Translations under genes and position numbers: made by a program | The notes under the pieces: model-generated | The model's input: the letters and a program-made list of their open reading frames with translations, nothing else | The model's database searches: none | Told to the model about the DNA's origin: nothing | Assembly (NCBI RefSeq): GCF_000377505.1 | Contig: NZ_KB898194.1 | Coordinates: 62,001 to 126,000, forward strand | Reading direction: 5' to 3' | From: Paenibacillus massiliensis 2301065 = DSM 16942 | GTDB lineage: Bacteria; Bacillota; Bacilli; Paenibacillales; Paenibacillaceae | Length of the DNA stretch: 64,000 nt | Part shown: one piece after another, positions 51,712 through 59,932 of the stretch | Layout: every line of letters begins with the position of its first letter | Position numbering within the stretch: position 1 is the first letter of the stretch

Positions 51712-52440
51712 CTACTCTTCATCCTCGTGCTCGGTCTCCAGTAAAGGAACGCCTTCACCTTTTTCCAGGTAATCCTGATACTGCTTACTACGAATCACCG
51801 TGACATCATGACCATATAGATCGGTAGCGACGAAGTTCTCATAGCTTTCAACGAAGCCACCAAGGTCATCGCCTGCTTCGATCTCAATGTCATCATAACG
51901 GGTAATCTCGTTGGACTCGGCCATGGCGGGGGAGTTGGAGGAGCCCCAGCTTTCGACAATTTGCCATGCGTCTTCCCCATCAAAGCCTGAATACTCGTGC
52001 TCATCAAGACTGCTACGTCCAAATGGCGGGGACAAAAATTCCTCTTCGACAGGTCTGTTATTTGAAGCTTGTGTCTCCCGGGAGTGCTGCACGCAATAGA
52101 TGGTATAGGGAATGGCCTGCAATCGCTCGTACGGAATCGCTGCTCCGCATTCTGCGCAGCTACCATAGCTGCCTTCCTTCATGGCCTGCAAGGCAGAGTC
52201 AATCCGCTCCAGCATGAACTCATCATGCTCTGTCAAGGAGACATCCTTGGCTCGCTCGTATACTTCAGTACCGACGTCGCCTGGGTGATTATCAATGGTC
52301 GATAATTCTCCGGTCTCATAACGATGAGTATGCTCAAGCCCGTAATGATCATTATGCTCCAGACGCTGCTCAATGCTGCGTTTGCGGTCAAGCAGCTCAT
52401 TCTGAAGCCAATGCAGCTGCTCCGTGTCTAACAGGTACAT
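51712..52440 (-). CDS. TraR/DksA-type zinc-finger protein (YteA/YlyA-like)
   Basis: 242 aa from ATG at the complement of 52438-52440, where AAAGGAGG lies six bases upstream; a TTG 18 bases further out is less likely. N-terminal coiled coil (about 5-40), then the zinc finger CAECGAAIPYERLQAIPYTIYCVQH near 93-117, in which the fourth ligand is His as in Bacillus YteA/YlyA. The long acidic C-terminal part (about 130-242) matches the YteA extension. Likely binds RNA polymerase or a similar partner; role unproven. It sits where B. subtilis has ylyA between ileS and lspA, but here it is on the opposite strand. Confidence 0.85.
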   Translation of the reverse strand: MYLLDTEQLHWLQNELLDRKRSIEQRLEHNDHYGLEHTHRYETGELSTIDNHPGDVGTEVYERAKDVSLTEHDEFMLERIDSALQAMKEGSYGSCAECGAAIPYERLQAIPYTIYCVQHSRETQASNNRPVEEEFLSPPFGRSSLDEHEYSGFDGEDAWQIVESWGSSNSPAMAESNEITRYDDIEIEAGDDLGGFVESYENFVATDLYGHDVTVIRSKQYQDYLEKGEGVPLLETEHEDEE

Positions 52441-52530
52441 AAGTGGCCTCCTTTCCAATATAGGAATAGGGTGCGCCGAGAGGCATGGTTTTAGCGAAGG
52501 AAAAATACGGTCAGTGAAATAGATGGTGCG

Positions 52531-52560
52531 TGGACTGAGTCTGGGCGATTATGCTACAAT
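52531..52560 (+). promoter_or_regulatory. Probable promoter of lspA-ylyB
   Basis: TGGACT (52531-52536), 18 bases, TACAAT (52555-52560) with an extended TGC before the -10. Confidence 0.55.
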
Positions 52561-52624
52561 GAACGGGTCTGAAATTGGCAAGAAATGAATACGGAATTAG
52601 AAAGAACGGAGATGACATATCGCT

Positions 52625-53128
52625 GTGCTGTACTATGTAATCGCTCTACTCGTTTTTTTATTGGACCAAGGCACCAAATACTTAATAGCTACAAGACTTG
52701 AGCTAGGGGAACAAATTCCAGTGATCGGCAATTTCTTTCTGATTACATCCCATCGGAATCGCGGCGCGGCATTCGGAATACTTGAGGGCCAACGCTGGCT
52801 GTTCATTATCATTACCATTGTTGTGGTGATTGCGATCATATGGTATATGAGAAAAGCTCTTAAGAGCGGGCAACGGCTGTTACCATGGGGATTAAGTCTT
52901 GTGCTGGGTGGTGCGATCGGGAATTTCCTGGATCGGGCCCTGATGGGAGAAGTGGTGGACTTCGCACAGTTTAATTTTGGTAGCTATACGTTTCCGATCT
53001 TTAACATAGCCGATTCCTCCATCTGCATCGGAGTTGGATTAATTATTCTGGATACCATTCTGGATTCGAGACGGACAAAGCTTCAGGAGCAAGCGAAAGG
53101 AACGGGGCAGCATGATGGAACAGAATAA
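52625..53128 (+). CDS. lspA: Lipoprotein signal peptidase LspA
   Basis: 167 aa, four membrane helices. Aspartic protease that removes signal peptides from prolipoproteins such as OppA and the YlaJ-like protein in this window. Catalytic Asp residues in GNFLDRALMGEVVDF near 101-105 and NIADSSICIG near 126-130. Conserved NRGAAFGIL near 43. Start GTG 52625 with GGAGATGA about ten bases upstream. Overlaps the next gene by 17 bases. Confidence 0.94.
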   Translation: MLYYVIALLVFLLDQGTKYLIATRLELGEQIPVIGNFFLITSHRNRGAAFGILEGQRWLFIIITIVVVIAIIWYMRKALKSGQRLLPWGLSLVLGGAIGNFLDRALMGEVVDFAQFNFGSYTFPIFNIADSSICIGVGLIILDTILDSRRTKLQEQAKGTGQHDGTE

Positions 53129-54080
53129 CCATAACCAAAGTGATGTTACAGATGAGATTGATGAATCTACTGTGCAGGAGCTGCTGGCATGGATCACAGA
53201 AGAATCCAAGACACGTATAGATAAATTCATTGCAGAGCAGCTACCGGATGTATCTCGTTCTCAGGTGCAGCTATGGATTGGGGATGGAAAAGTCCTTGTC
53301 AACGGTCAAGCCGTTAAGTCCAACTACAAGCTGAATATCGGGGATCATATTGAGCTATCTGTTCCCGAGCCTGAAGCTGTAGACCTACAGCCTGAGCTGA
53401 TTCCTATTGAGGTCGTCTATGAGGATCGAGATGTCATTGTGGTGAATAAGCAAAGAGGGCTGGTGGTGCATCCGGCCCCTGGACATTCCTCGGGTACGCT
53501 GGTGAACGCTCTGATGTACCACTGCAAGGATTTATCCGGTATTAATGGTGAGCTTCGCCCGGGTATTGTACACCGAATTGATAAGGATACGTCCGGCCTG
53601 CTCATGGCAGCCAAGAATGATAAGGCTCATGCCTCGCTCGCTGCCCAGCTTAAGGATCATAGCGTAACTCGGCGTTATCTTGCGCTAGTGCACGGTAATC
53701 TCAGTCACGATCAAGGCACGGTCGATGCCCCGATTGGACGAGATACGAATGATCGCAAGATGTTCGCCGTGACAGAGCGCAACAGCAAGCATGCGGTGAC
53801 TCATTTTATGGTACTTGAGCGCTTTGGCGATTACACGCTGCTGGAGCTGAAGCTGGAGACGGGGCGTACGCATCAGATTCGTGTGCATATGAAATTCATC
53901 GGTCATCCACTGGTAGGCGATCCTATGTATGGGCGAAACAAGGGGATCCGAATGGATGGACAGGCACTGCATGCAGCGGTACTTGGCTTTGTTCATCCAT
54001 CGTCTGGAGAATACCTTGAATTCAGTGCCCCTCTGCCTGAGGATATAGAAGATGTACTTGCTTCTCTACGCAGCAGGTAG
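53112..54080 (+). CDS. ylyB: RluD-family 23S rRNA pseudouridine synthase YlyB
   Basis: 322 aa. N-terminal S4 domain (about 34-90, TRIDKFIAEQLPDVSRSQVQLWI) and RluA/RluD catalytic domain with Asp in HRIDKDTSGLLMAAK near 155-160; GRTHQIRVHMKFIGHPLVGD is near 255. Converts uridines to pseudouridine in large-subunit rRNA; sites not inferable. Starts at ATG 53112 or 53115 inside the lspA end, implying coupled translation. Followed by a terminator. Confidence 0.92.
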   Translation: MMEQNNHNQSDVTDEIDESTVQELLAWITEESKTRIDKFIAEQLPDVSRSQVQLWIGDGKVLVNGQAVKSNYKLNIGDHIELSVPEPEAVDLQPELIPIEVVYEDRDVIVVNKQRGLVVHPAPGHSSGTLVNALMYHCKDLSGINGELRPGIVHRIDKDTSGLLMAAKNDKAHASLAAQLKDHSVTRRYLALVHGNLSHDQGTVDAPIGRDTNDRKMFAVTERNSKHAVTHFMVLERFGDYTLLELKLETGRTHQIRVHMKFIGHPLVGDPMYGRNKGIRMDGQALHAAVLGFVHPSSGEYLEFSAPLPEDIEDVLASLRSR

Positions 54081-54122
54081 TCCAATATTGCACTGCATGC
54101 GCTGATATGAAGCTGGTTTTTC

Positions 54123-54165
54123 GAGCACTCACTCTTCCTTTTCGGGAGTAGCGGGTGCTTTTTAC
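54123..54165 (+). terminator. Terminator after ylyB
   Basis: GAGCAC-C-CTC pairs with GGAG-G-GGTGCT around a CT-rich loop, followed by TTTTT. Confidence 0.75.
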
Positions 54166-54354
54166 ATTTTACAAAAAGAGGGAGAACTTCATCATGGTCC
54201 CTTGTTCACTTATTAACTGCAGTATAGTCTATAAGAATCAGGAATAAATTACTATATTTATTTACAAAATAGTTCAATTGGATTATTATACTTGAGATAA
54301 TACATATGAATGTATTTGGTGATACCCTGCTGGATAAGTTTACGGAGGTTTGGA

Positions 54355-55074
54355 ATGAAAGTATTAAAGGTGTTTTCTATTTCTGTAGCTGTATTCGCTG
54401 TACTATTTCTAGGAGTGGCCTTATACATTACTTCAGCCATGCCGCAGCTATTACAGACGAATAACAGTTCATCCACGACGGATTCTTCACCAGACACTAA
54501 AAATGACGAGAATGCAGAGGTCAAGCAGGATGCCTTGCAGCCATCTTCAACCGAGAAAACTCCATCAACTACAAAGTCTCATTCGTCGGAGACGACCGAT
54601 CCACCGAATGCTGAAGACAATTCGTCAGAGGCAACTGATTCCTCAGTTACTCAACCCGAGGATTCTTTGCAACCGGAGCCGGTCCAATCCTTGATGTCAT
54701 CTTCAGAAGATGTAGTACAAGAATCGCCGAGGGTAAGTTCAAGCTTGGATTCAAGTACCCTCATTATTGGAAGATGGAAAGCTGCTGGAATTCCAAATGG
54801 GTACATGGAATTCTTTAGGGACGGCACATTTGCAAGAGGCACTTATGAAGGTGAGAACGATTACTATGAATTTTCGGGGACGTATTCCTTTAGCAACAAT
54901 ACGCGCTTGAAACTTCAGTATGAGCTATGGACGTTAGCAACTCCCCCAGACTATAAAACTACCTCGGTAGAAAATACAAGTCATGTGTTCGAGATTGCCG
55001 TTAACGATAACAAACTTGTAATTCCTGGGGCCAAGAAACCATTTGGTGAAACGGAGTGGACTAGAGTTGATTAG
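54355..55074 (+). CDS. Membrane-anchored protein of unknown function
   Basis: 239 aa from ATG 54355 (CGGAGG upstream; a longer in-frame start at 54310 lacks a site). One N-terminal membrane helix (about 4-28), then a long Ser/Thr/Pro/Glu-rich linker (about 32-130) and a C-terminal beta-rich domain (about 132-239: IIGRWKAAGIPNGYMEFF, DGTFARGTYEGENDYYEFSG). The GRW-MEFFRDGTF-SGTY pattern resembles small lipocalin-like domains seen in many exported Firmicute proteins, but I cannot name a family. It stands alone between ylyB and the pyr operon, and has an AT-rich upstream region. Confidence 0.65.
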   Translation: MKVLKVFSISVAVFAVLFLGVALYITSAMPQLLQTNNSSSTTDSSPDTKNDENAEVKQDALQPSSTEKTPSTTKSHSSETTDPPNAEDNSSEATDSSVTQPEDSLQPEPVQSLMSSSEDVVQESPRVSSSLDSSTLIIGRWKAAGIPNGYMEFFRDGTFARGTYEGENDYYEFSGTYSFSNNTRLKLQYELWTLATPPDYKTTSVENTSHVFEIAVNDNKLVIPGAKKPFGETEWTRVD

Positions 55075-55239
55075 AAGCAGTAAATATCGTCTTCTTCAGA
55101 TGTCGAGTAATTAAATCTATCCTATATAACAACATGTAGTGAGTTGTCTCCCTTTTTGGGAAGCTCATATTGTCATGTATAATTGGGCAATTGTGCGGAA
55201 GCTCTGGGATCAACTTCAGCAGTATGCATATCGGATAAA

Positions 55240-55282
55240 AGAAGCCTCTCGTACCACATGAAGTGGAATGAGAGGCTTTTTC
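55240..55282 (+). terminator. Intrinsic terminator downstream of the unknown membrane protein
   Basis: AGCCTCTC pairs with GAGAGGCT, with inner CCAC/GTGG, followed by TTTTT. It lies about 165 bases after the stop codon. Confidence 0.85.
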
Positions 55283-55627
55283 GCTTTGGATAATTTAGTT
55301 GCGATTCGTACAAATATCCATGATGACTCAACATTCAACTCACTGTGGAGATGGATTAACTTAAAGGGATAAGAAATGGAAGAAGACCTAAAAAAATCGG
55401 AGTGGATAATTATGCAGTAAAGCTGTATAATTATAAACGAAGATCAGATGGCTTACATTCCAGGTGAATTTCAGGTTACTTACAAGCAATAAGAATGAAC
55501 CGATGTAAGTGTGGAATCTTATTACAGCTTTTCTTTTGGGCAATGTGCAGAACTTATTTCTAAAGGATTCGTGCTCTCAACAACTTCATAATCTGCAAAT
55601 GCTTCCGGTGCTCCGGCAGGCAAGGTG
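55283..55627. other. Intergenic stretch with a possible decayed gene end
   Basis: 345 bases before the pyr promoter. On the plus strand a tail reads EDQMAYIPGEFQVTYKQ and stops at about 55492. The preceding bases continue sensibly only after a frame change (GVDNYAVKLYNYK). This looks like the worn 3' end of a protein gene, but the evidence is slight. The rest shows nothing clear. Confidence 0.3.
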
Positions 55628-55656
55628 TTGACAGGCCATTTCCTGTATGTCATAAT
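55628..55656 (+). promoter_or_regulatory. Sigma-A promoter of the pyr operon
   Basis: TTGACA (55628-55633), exactly 17 bases, CATAAT (55651-55656). Initiation near 55663 would start the attenuator leader. Confidence 0.85.
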
Positions 55657-55678
55657 GCATGAAGGAAATCTGAATAGC

Positions 55679-55832
55679 ACCTTTAAATCAGTCCCGTGAG
55701 GCTGGCAAGGTAACGTGAATGGAACAACTGCATCCACTGCGGTGGTATGCTTTGTTGTATCCGATGAGATCAGCGACAGGTGTACTCTGTCGTAGGAACT
55801 CCTTGCCATCTTTTAGGCAAGGAGTTTTTTTT
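55679..55832 (+). ncRNA. PyrR-dependent attenuator leader of the pyr operon
   Basis: A PyrR-binding hairpin (ACCTT...AAGGT, 55679-55711) carries the recognised loop sequence CAGTCCCGTGAGGCTGGCAA. The terminator is AACTCCTTGCC/GGCAAGGAGTT with eight T (55797-55832). GGCAAGG in the binding hairpin (55704-55710) is complementary to CCTTGCC of the terminator (55801-55807), giving an alternative antiterminator. PyrR with UMP should hold the first hairpin and allow termination. Confidence 0.88.
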
Positions 55833-55882
55833 GTATCTGTCACGGGACCATATCGGAAGGGATACCCGAGGAGGCTGGAAGC

Positions 55883-56443
55883 ATGAGCAGTGAAGTACAT
55901 GTACTTATGGATGAGACGGCAATACGCCGTGCACTAACTCGTATTGCCCACGAAATTTTGGAGAAGAACAAAGGGATCGGAGACTGTCTGCTCATTGGAA
56001 TACGCACACGCGGTGTATATCTGGCAGAGCGGCTGGCAGCCAAGATTGAAGAGATCGAGGGAACACCGATTCCTTGGGGTGAGCTGGATGTTACGCCTTA
56101 TCGGGATGATCGTAGCGCGACTGTCGAGAAGAACTGCGCGGAGCAGCTCAAGATGAGCCACCCAGTGAGCATCCAGGACAAGAAAGTCATCCTGTTCGAC
56201 GATGTACTGTACACGGGGCGGACGATCCGGGCTGCGATGGATGCATTAATGGATTGCGGCCGACCACGTATGATTCAACTGGCGGTGCTGGCGGACAGAG
56301 GACATAGAGAGTTGCCGATTCGTCCTGACTATATTGGAAAGAATATTCCTACCTCCAGATCGGAGCAGATCGAAGTTGCTCTCATGGAGACCGATGGCAA
56401 AGATGAAGTCGTGATTATCCAGAATCGGGGGGAACAGGAATGA
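55883..56443 (+). CDS. pyrR: Pyrimidine operon attenuator / uracil phosphoribosyltransferase PyrR
   Basis: 186 aa. UMP-sensing RNA-binding regulator with a phosphoribosyltransferase fold; the PRPP loop VILFDDVLYTGRT is near 99-111. It binds the leader just upstream. ATG 55883 has CGAGGAGG upstream. The stop overlaps the pyrB start (ATGA). In B. subtilis pyrP follows; here pyrB does. Confidence 0.95.
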   Translation: MSSEVHVLMDETAIRRALTRIAHEILEKNKGIGDCLLIGIRTRGVYLAERLAAKIEEIEGTPIPWGELDVTPYRDDRSATVEKNCAEQLKMSHPVSIQDKKVILFDDVLYTGRTIRAAMDALMDCGRPRMIQLAVLADRGHRELPIRPDYIGKNIPTSRSEQIEVALMETDGKDEVVIIQNRGEQE

Positions 56444-57354
56444 TGGCACTCCAAACCAAACTCAAAGATCGCAGCCTGCTGGGACTCAAGGAATTAAGCC
56501 GTAACGAGATTGAATCCATTCTGGATCGTGCAGCCTATTGGGAAGGGCAGGAGCAGAAGCTGGTTCCCGTGCTGGAGGGCAAATTTGCAGCGAATATGTT
56601 TTTCGAGAACAGTACACGCACCCGCTTTTCCTTCGAAATGGCACAAAAACGTCTCGGAGCTCAGGTGCTGAACTTCGCCTCCGCAGCCTCCAGCGTTGAG
56701 AAGGGCGAGTCCATATATGATACAGTTCGTACACTGGAATCCATGGGAATTGATGCTGGGGTCATCCGGCTGAAGCCGGCAGGCGTTCTCCAGCAGCTGG
56801 CTGAGACGGTCAGTGTCCCGCTGGTCAATGCAGGTGACGGGAACAACGAGCATCCGACGCAAGGCCTTCTGGATCTGTACACGATGCGCAAAGCATTTGG
56901 TGAGCTGAGAGGTCTGAATGTAGCGATTATCGGAGATGTCCTGCATAGTCGGGTTGCCCGCTCGAATCTGTGGGCCCTGCAAAAGTTCGGAGCGCAGGTT
57001 CGCTTCTGTGCACCTCCAAATATGCAGGCACCAGAGCTGGCTGAGCATGCAGCTTATGTATCCATGGAGGAGGCGCTGCGCAGTGATGTTGTGATGATGC
57101 TGCGTGTACAGCTGGAGCGACATGCAGAAGGCATGCTGAAATCTGCAGAGCACTATCGTGAGCAATATGGTCTGACGGCAGAGAGAGCCTCGCGTCTGAA
57201 TCGGAATACGGTTATTATGCACCCGGCTCCAGTCAATCGGAATGTGGAGATTGATAGCGAGGTCGTGGAAAGTCCGCAATCGCTGATTTTTCCACAAATG
57301 TCAAACGGCGTGCCTATTCGAATGGCCGTCATGGAACGGGCTATGAAGCTGTAA
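56440..57354 (+). CDS. pyrB: Aspartate carbamoyltransferase catalytic subunit
   Basis: 304 aa. Condenses carbamoyl phosphate with aspartate. Carbamoyl-phosphate loop ENSTRTRFSFE near 55-65, second-domain NEHPTQGLLDLYT near 134, and HPAPVNRNVEI near 262. ATG 56440 overlaps the pyrR stop with GGGGGGAA upstream. No regulatory pyrI is present, as in Bacillus. Confidence 0.95.
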   Translation: MMALQTKLKDRSLLGLKELSRNEIESILDRAAYWEGQEQKLVPVLEGKFAANMFFENSTRTRFSFEMAQKRLGAQVLNFASAASSVEKGESIYDTVRTLESMGIDAGVIRLKPAGVLQQLAETVSVPLVNAGDGNNEHPTQGLLDLYTMRKAFGELRGLNVAIIGDVLHSRVARSNLWALQKFGAQVRFCAPPNMQAPELAEHAAYVSMEEALRSDVVMMLRVQLERHAEGMLKSAEHYREQYGLTAERASRLNRNTVIMHPAPVNRNVEIDSEVVESPQSLIFPQMSNGVPIRMAVMERAMKL

Positions 57355-57395
57355 GGATGAAAGATCAGAGACTTGAAGCGGAGGAATCGAAGCAC

Positions 57396-58694
57396 ATGAC
57401 ATCCCAATGGATCATAAATGCAAGCTTGTTGAATGAGCAAGGTGAGCAGGTTAACGGAGCGGTACAGATAGTAGAAGGGCAAATTCAGGGCGTATATTAC
57501 GGCCAAGAGATTCCGAATCCGGAGGAGGGCGCGGAGATCGTGGATGCTGGCGGCAAGCTGGTCATCCCGGGCTTGATCGATATGCACGTACACTTGCGTG
57601 AACCTGGCTTCGAACATAAAGAAACGATTGAGACAGGCAGCAGATCAGCAGTCAAAGGTGGATTTACAACAATCGCCTGTATGCCGAATACACGTCCAGT
57701 CACGGATAGCCCGGAGATTGTGGAGCTGGTCCTGAACAAAGCGAAGGAAGCTGGATTGGCGAAAGTACTACCATACGCCGCGATTACGAAGGGTGAGCTC
57801 GGACGAGAGCTGACAGATTTCGAAGCTCTGCGACAAGCCGGAGCCATTGGCTTCACCGATGATGGAGTGGGTGTACAGAGCGCGCAGATGATGAAGGATG
57901 CCATGTACCGTGCACAGGCGCTCGACATGCCAGTCATCGCCCACTGTGAGGACAACACCCTTGTAGAGGGAGCACCTGTTGCTGAAGGCTCGTTTGCAAC
58001 CAAGCATGGCTTGAAGGGTATTCCGAATGAATCCGAAGCGATTCATGTCGGGCGGGATATTTTGCTCGCTGAGGCTACGGGTGTACATTATCACGTATGC
58101 CACGTCAGCACGGAGCAATCCATAAGGTTGATTCGCCAGGCCAAGGAGATTGGGATTCGAGTGACTGCGGAGGTATGTCCACACCATCTAATTCTGTCAG
58201 AAGAGGATATCCCGGGAATGGATGCCAATTGGAAAATGAATCCTCCATTGCGCAGTCCACGCGACGTGCAGGCCTGCATTGAGGCCTTGATGGATGGAAC
58301 GATCGACATGATCGTGACGGACCATGCGCCGCACAGTGCAGAAGAGAAGGCTAAGGGAATGCAGCTTGCTCCGTTTGGCATCGTAGGCTTCGAGACAGCC
58401 TTCCCGCTGCTCTATACGAGATTCGTGGAGACTGGGCTGTGGACACTCGAATTCCTGGTGCAAAAAATGACAAAGGCTCCAGCAGAGGTATTCCGACTGG
58501 AGACGGGACGACTTGCGAAGGGAGCACCTGCTGACTTGACTATGATCGATCTGGAGCAGGAACAGGCAGTGGACCCAGAGACCTTCGTGTCCAAAGGCCA
58601 CAATACACCGTTTGGTGGATGGAAGCTGAAGGGCTGGCCGGTTGCTACCTGGGTAGATGGTCAGATCGTCTGGAGCATAAAAACAGAACAATAA
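57396..58694 (+). CDS. pyrC: Dihydroorotase
   Basis: 432 aa from ATG 57396 (GGAGG 11 bases upstream, N-terminus MTSQWIINASLLNEQG aligned with the family); an in-frame ATG at 57357 would add 13 residues. Zinc amidohydrolase of the type I class closing carbamoyl aspartate to dihydroorotate. Metal ligands in DMHVHLREPG near 60-69, HCED near 180, VCHVST near 234 and VTDHAPH near 307. Confidence 0.93.
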   Translation: MTSQWIINASLLNEQGEQVNGAVQIVEGQIQGVYYGQEIPNPEEGAEIVDAGGKLVIPGLIDMHVHLREPGFEHKETIETGSRSAVKGGFTTIACMPNTRPVTDSPEIVELVLNKAKEAGLAKVLPYAAITKGELGRELTDFEALRQAGAIGFTDDGVGVQSAQMMKDAMYRAQALDMPVIAHCEDNTLVEGAPVAEGSFATKHGLKGIPNESEAIHVGRDILLAEATGVHYHVCHVSTEQSIRLIRQAKEIGIRVTAEVCPHHLILSEEDIPGMDANWKMNPPLRSPRDVQACIEALMDGTIDMIVTDHAPHSAEEKAKGMQLAPFGIVGFETAFPLLYTRFVETGLWTLEFLVQKMTKAPAEVFRLETGRLAKGAPADLTMIDLEQEQAVDPETFVSKGHNTPFGGWKLKGWPVATWVDGQIVWSIKTEQ

Positions 58695-58792
58695 TACTCA
58701 TTTTGCTAAATCAATCGCCAAGTGAAAGATGGCTGGGCGAGGATAGGTGCAGAATGCTTAATAGACAAGATCAATTAGAGGAGTGAGACGGA

Positions 58793-59929
58793 ATGCAGGC
58801 AAGATTATTGCTTCAAGACGGCACGCTGTTCACCGGCACAGCATTCGGTGCTGAAGGTGAAAAGACGGGCGAGGTGGTATTTAACACAGGAATTACAGGC
58901 TATCAAGAGGTACTTACAGACCCTTCGTATTGTGGTCAGATCGTTACGATGACATATCCGTTGATCGGGAACTACGGGATAACACGTGATGATTTTGAAT
59001 CCGTCCGTCCTTATGTGCATGGCTTTGCGGTGCGCCGCTATGAGCCTGTTCCAAGTAACTGGCGAGCACAATACAGCGTTGACGCTCTGTTGAAGGAATA
59101 TGGCATTATCGGGATCAGCGACATTGACACCCGGATGCTGACCCGCATTATCCGTCATCACGGTACGATGAAAGGCATTTTGACAACCTCCTCCAAGTCC
59201 GTGGAAGAGCTGCTGGAAATGATGAATGACACGACAATAGCTGAGCTCCGCAATCAGGTACCGATGACCTCGACTCCACATATGTACAGCAGCCCTGGTA
59301 ACGGTGAGCGCATTGTACTGGTCGACTATGGTGCGAAGAGCGGTATTCTGCGCGAGTTGAACGAGCGTGGCTGTGATGTTGTCGTCGTGCCTCACAATGT
59401 GACTGCCGATGAAGTCCGCAGACTGAACCCGGATGGCATTCAGCTGTCCAACGGCCCTGGAGACCCTAAGGATGTGCCACATGCAGTAGATACTATTCGT
59501 GAATTGCTTGGCGAGTATCCGATCTTCGGCATTTGCCTCGGCCATCAGCTCTTCGCCCTAGCGGCAGGTGCAGATACTGAGAAGCTGAAATTCGGTCATC
59601 GCGGCGGCAATCATCCGGTTAAGGAACTGGAGAGCGGACGCTGCTTCATCACCTCCCAGAACCACGGTTACTCGGTAAACGAGCAGTCCGTAGAGGGAAC
59701 AGAGCTGGAAATTACACATATCAACAATAACGATAAAACGGTGGAGGGACTCAAGCATAAACGCTTCCCAGCCTTCTCCGTGCAGTACCATCCAGAGGCA
59801 GCCCCAGGGCCGCACGATAGCAGCTACCTGTTCGACCGCTTCCTGGAAATGATCCGGGAGCACAAGCTTAATCACCCTCAACAACCGCGTCAGGCAGTCA
59901 TCGCAGCTGCCGGGAAAGGAGCCCGTTAA
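58793..59929 (+). CDS. carA: Carbamoyl-phosphate synthase small chain (pyrimidine-specific)
   Basis: 378 aa. Glutaminase subunit delivering ammonia to CarB. N-terminal CPSase small-chain domain (GYQEVLTDPSYCGQIV near 36), then class I amidotransferase with Cys in FGICLGHQLF near 247 and His-Glu in VQYHPEAAPGPHDS near 330. ATG 58793 behind GAGGAGTGA. Equivalent to pyrAA in B. subtilis. Three bases precede carB. Confidence 0.95.
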   Translation: MQARLLLQDGTLFTGTAFGAEGEKTGEVVFNTGITGYQEVLTDPSYCGQIVTMTYPLIGNYGITRDDFESVRPYVHGFAVRRYEPVPSNWRAQYSVDALLKEYGIIGISDIDTRMLTRIIRHHGTMKGILTTSSKSVEELLEMMNDTTIAELRNQVPMTSTPHMYSSPGNGERIVLVDYGAKSGILRELNERGCDVVVVPHNVTADEVRRLNPDGIQLSNGPGDPKDVPHAVDTIRELLGEYPIFGICLGHQLFALAAGADTEKLKFGHRGGNHPVKELESGRCFITSQNHGYSVNEQSVEGTELEITHINNNDKTVEGLKHKRFPAFSVQYHPEAAPGPHDSSYLFDRFLEMIREHKLNHPQQPRQAVIAAAGKGAR

Positions 59930-59932
59930 TTC

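Noticed and set aside
55522..55809. A 95-codon minus-strand frame before pyrR
   Set aside because: It runs across the pyr promoter and attenuator, which explain the sequence better. No ribosome site was seen.
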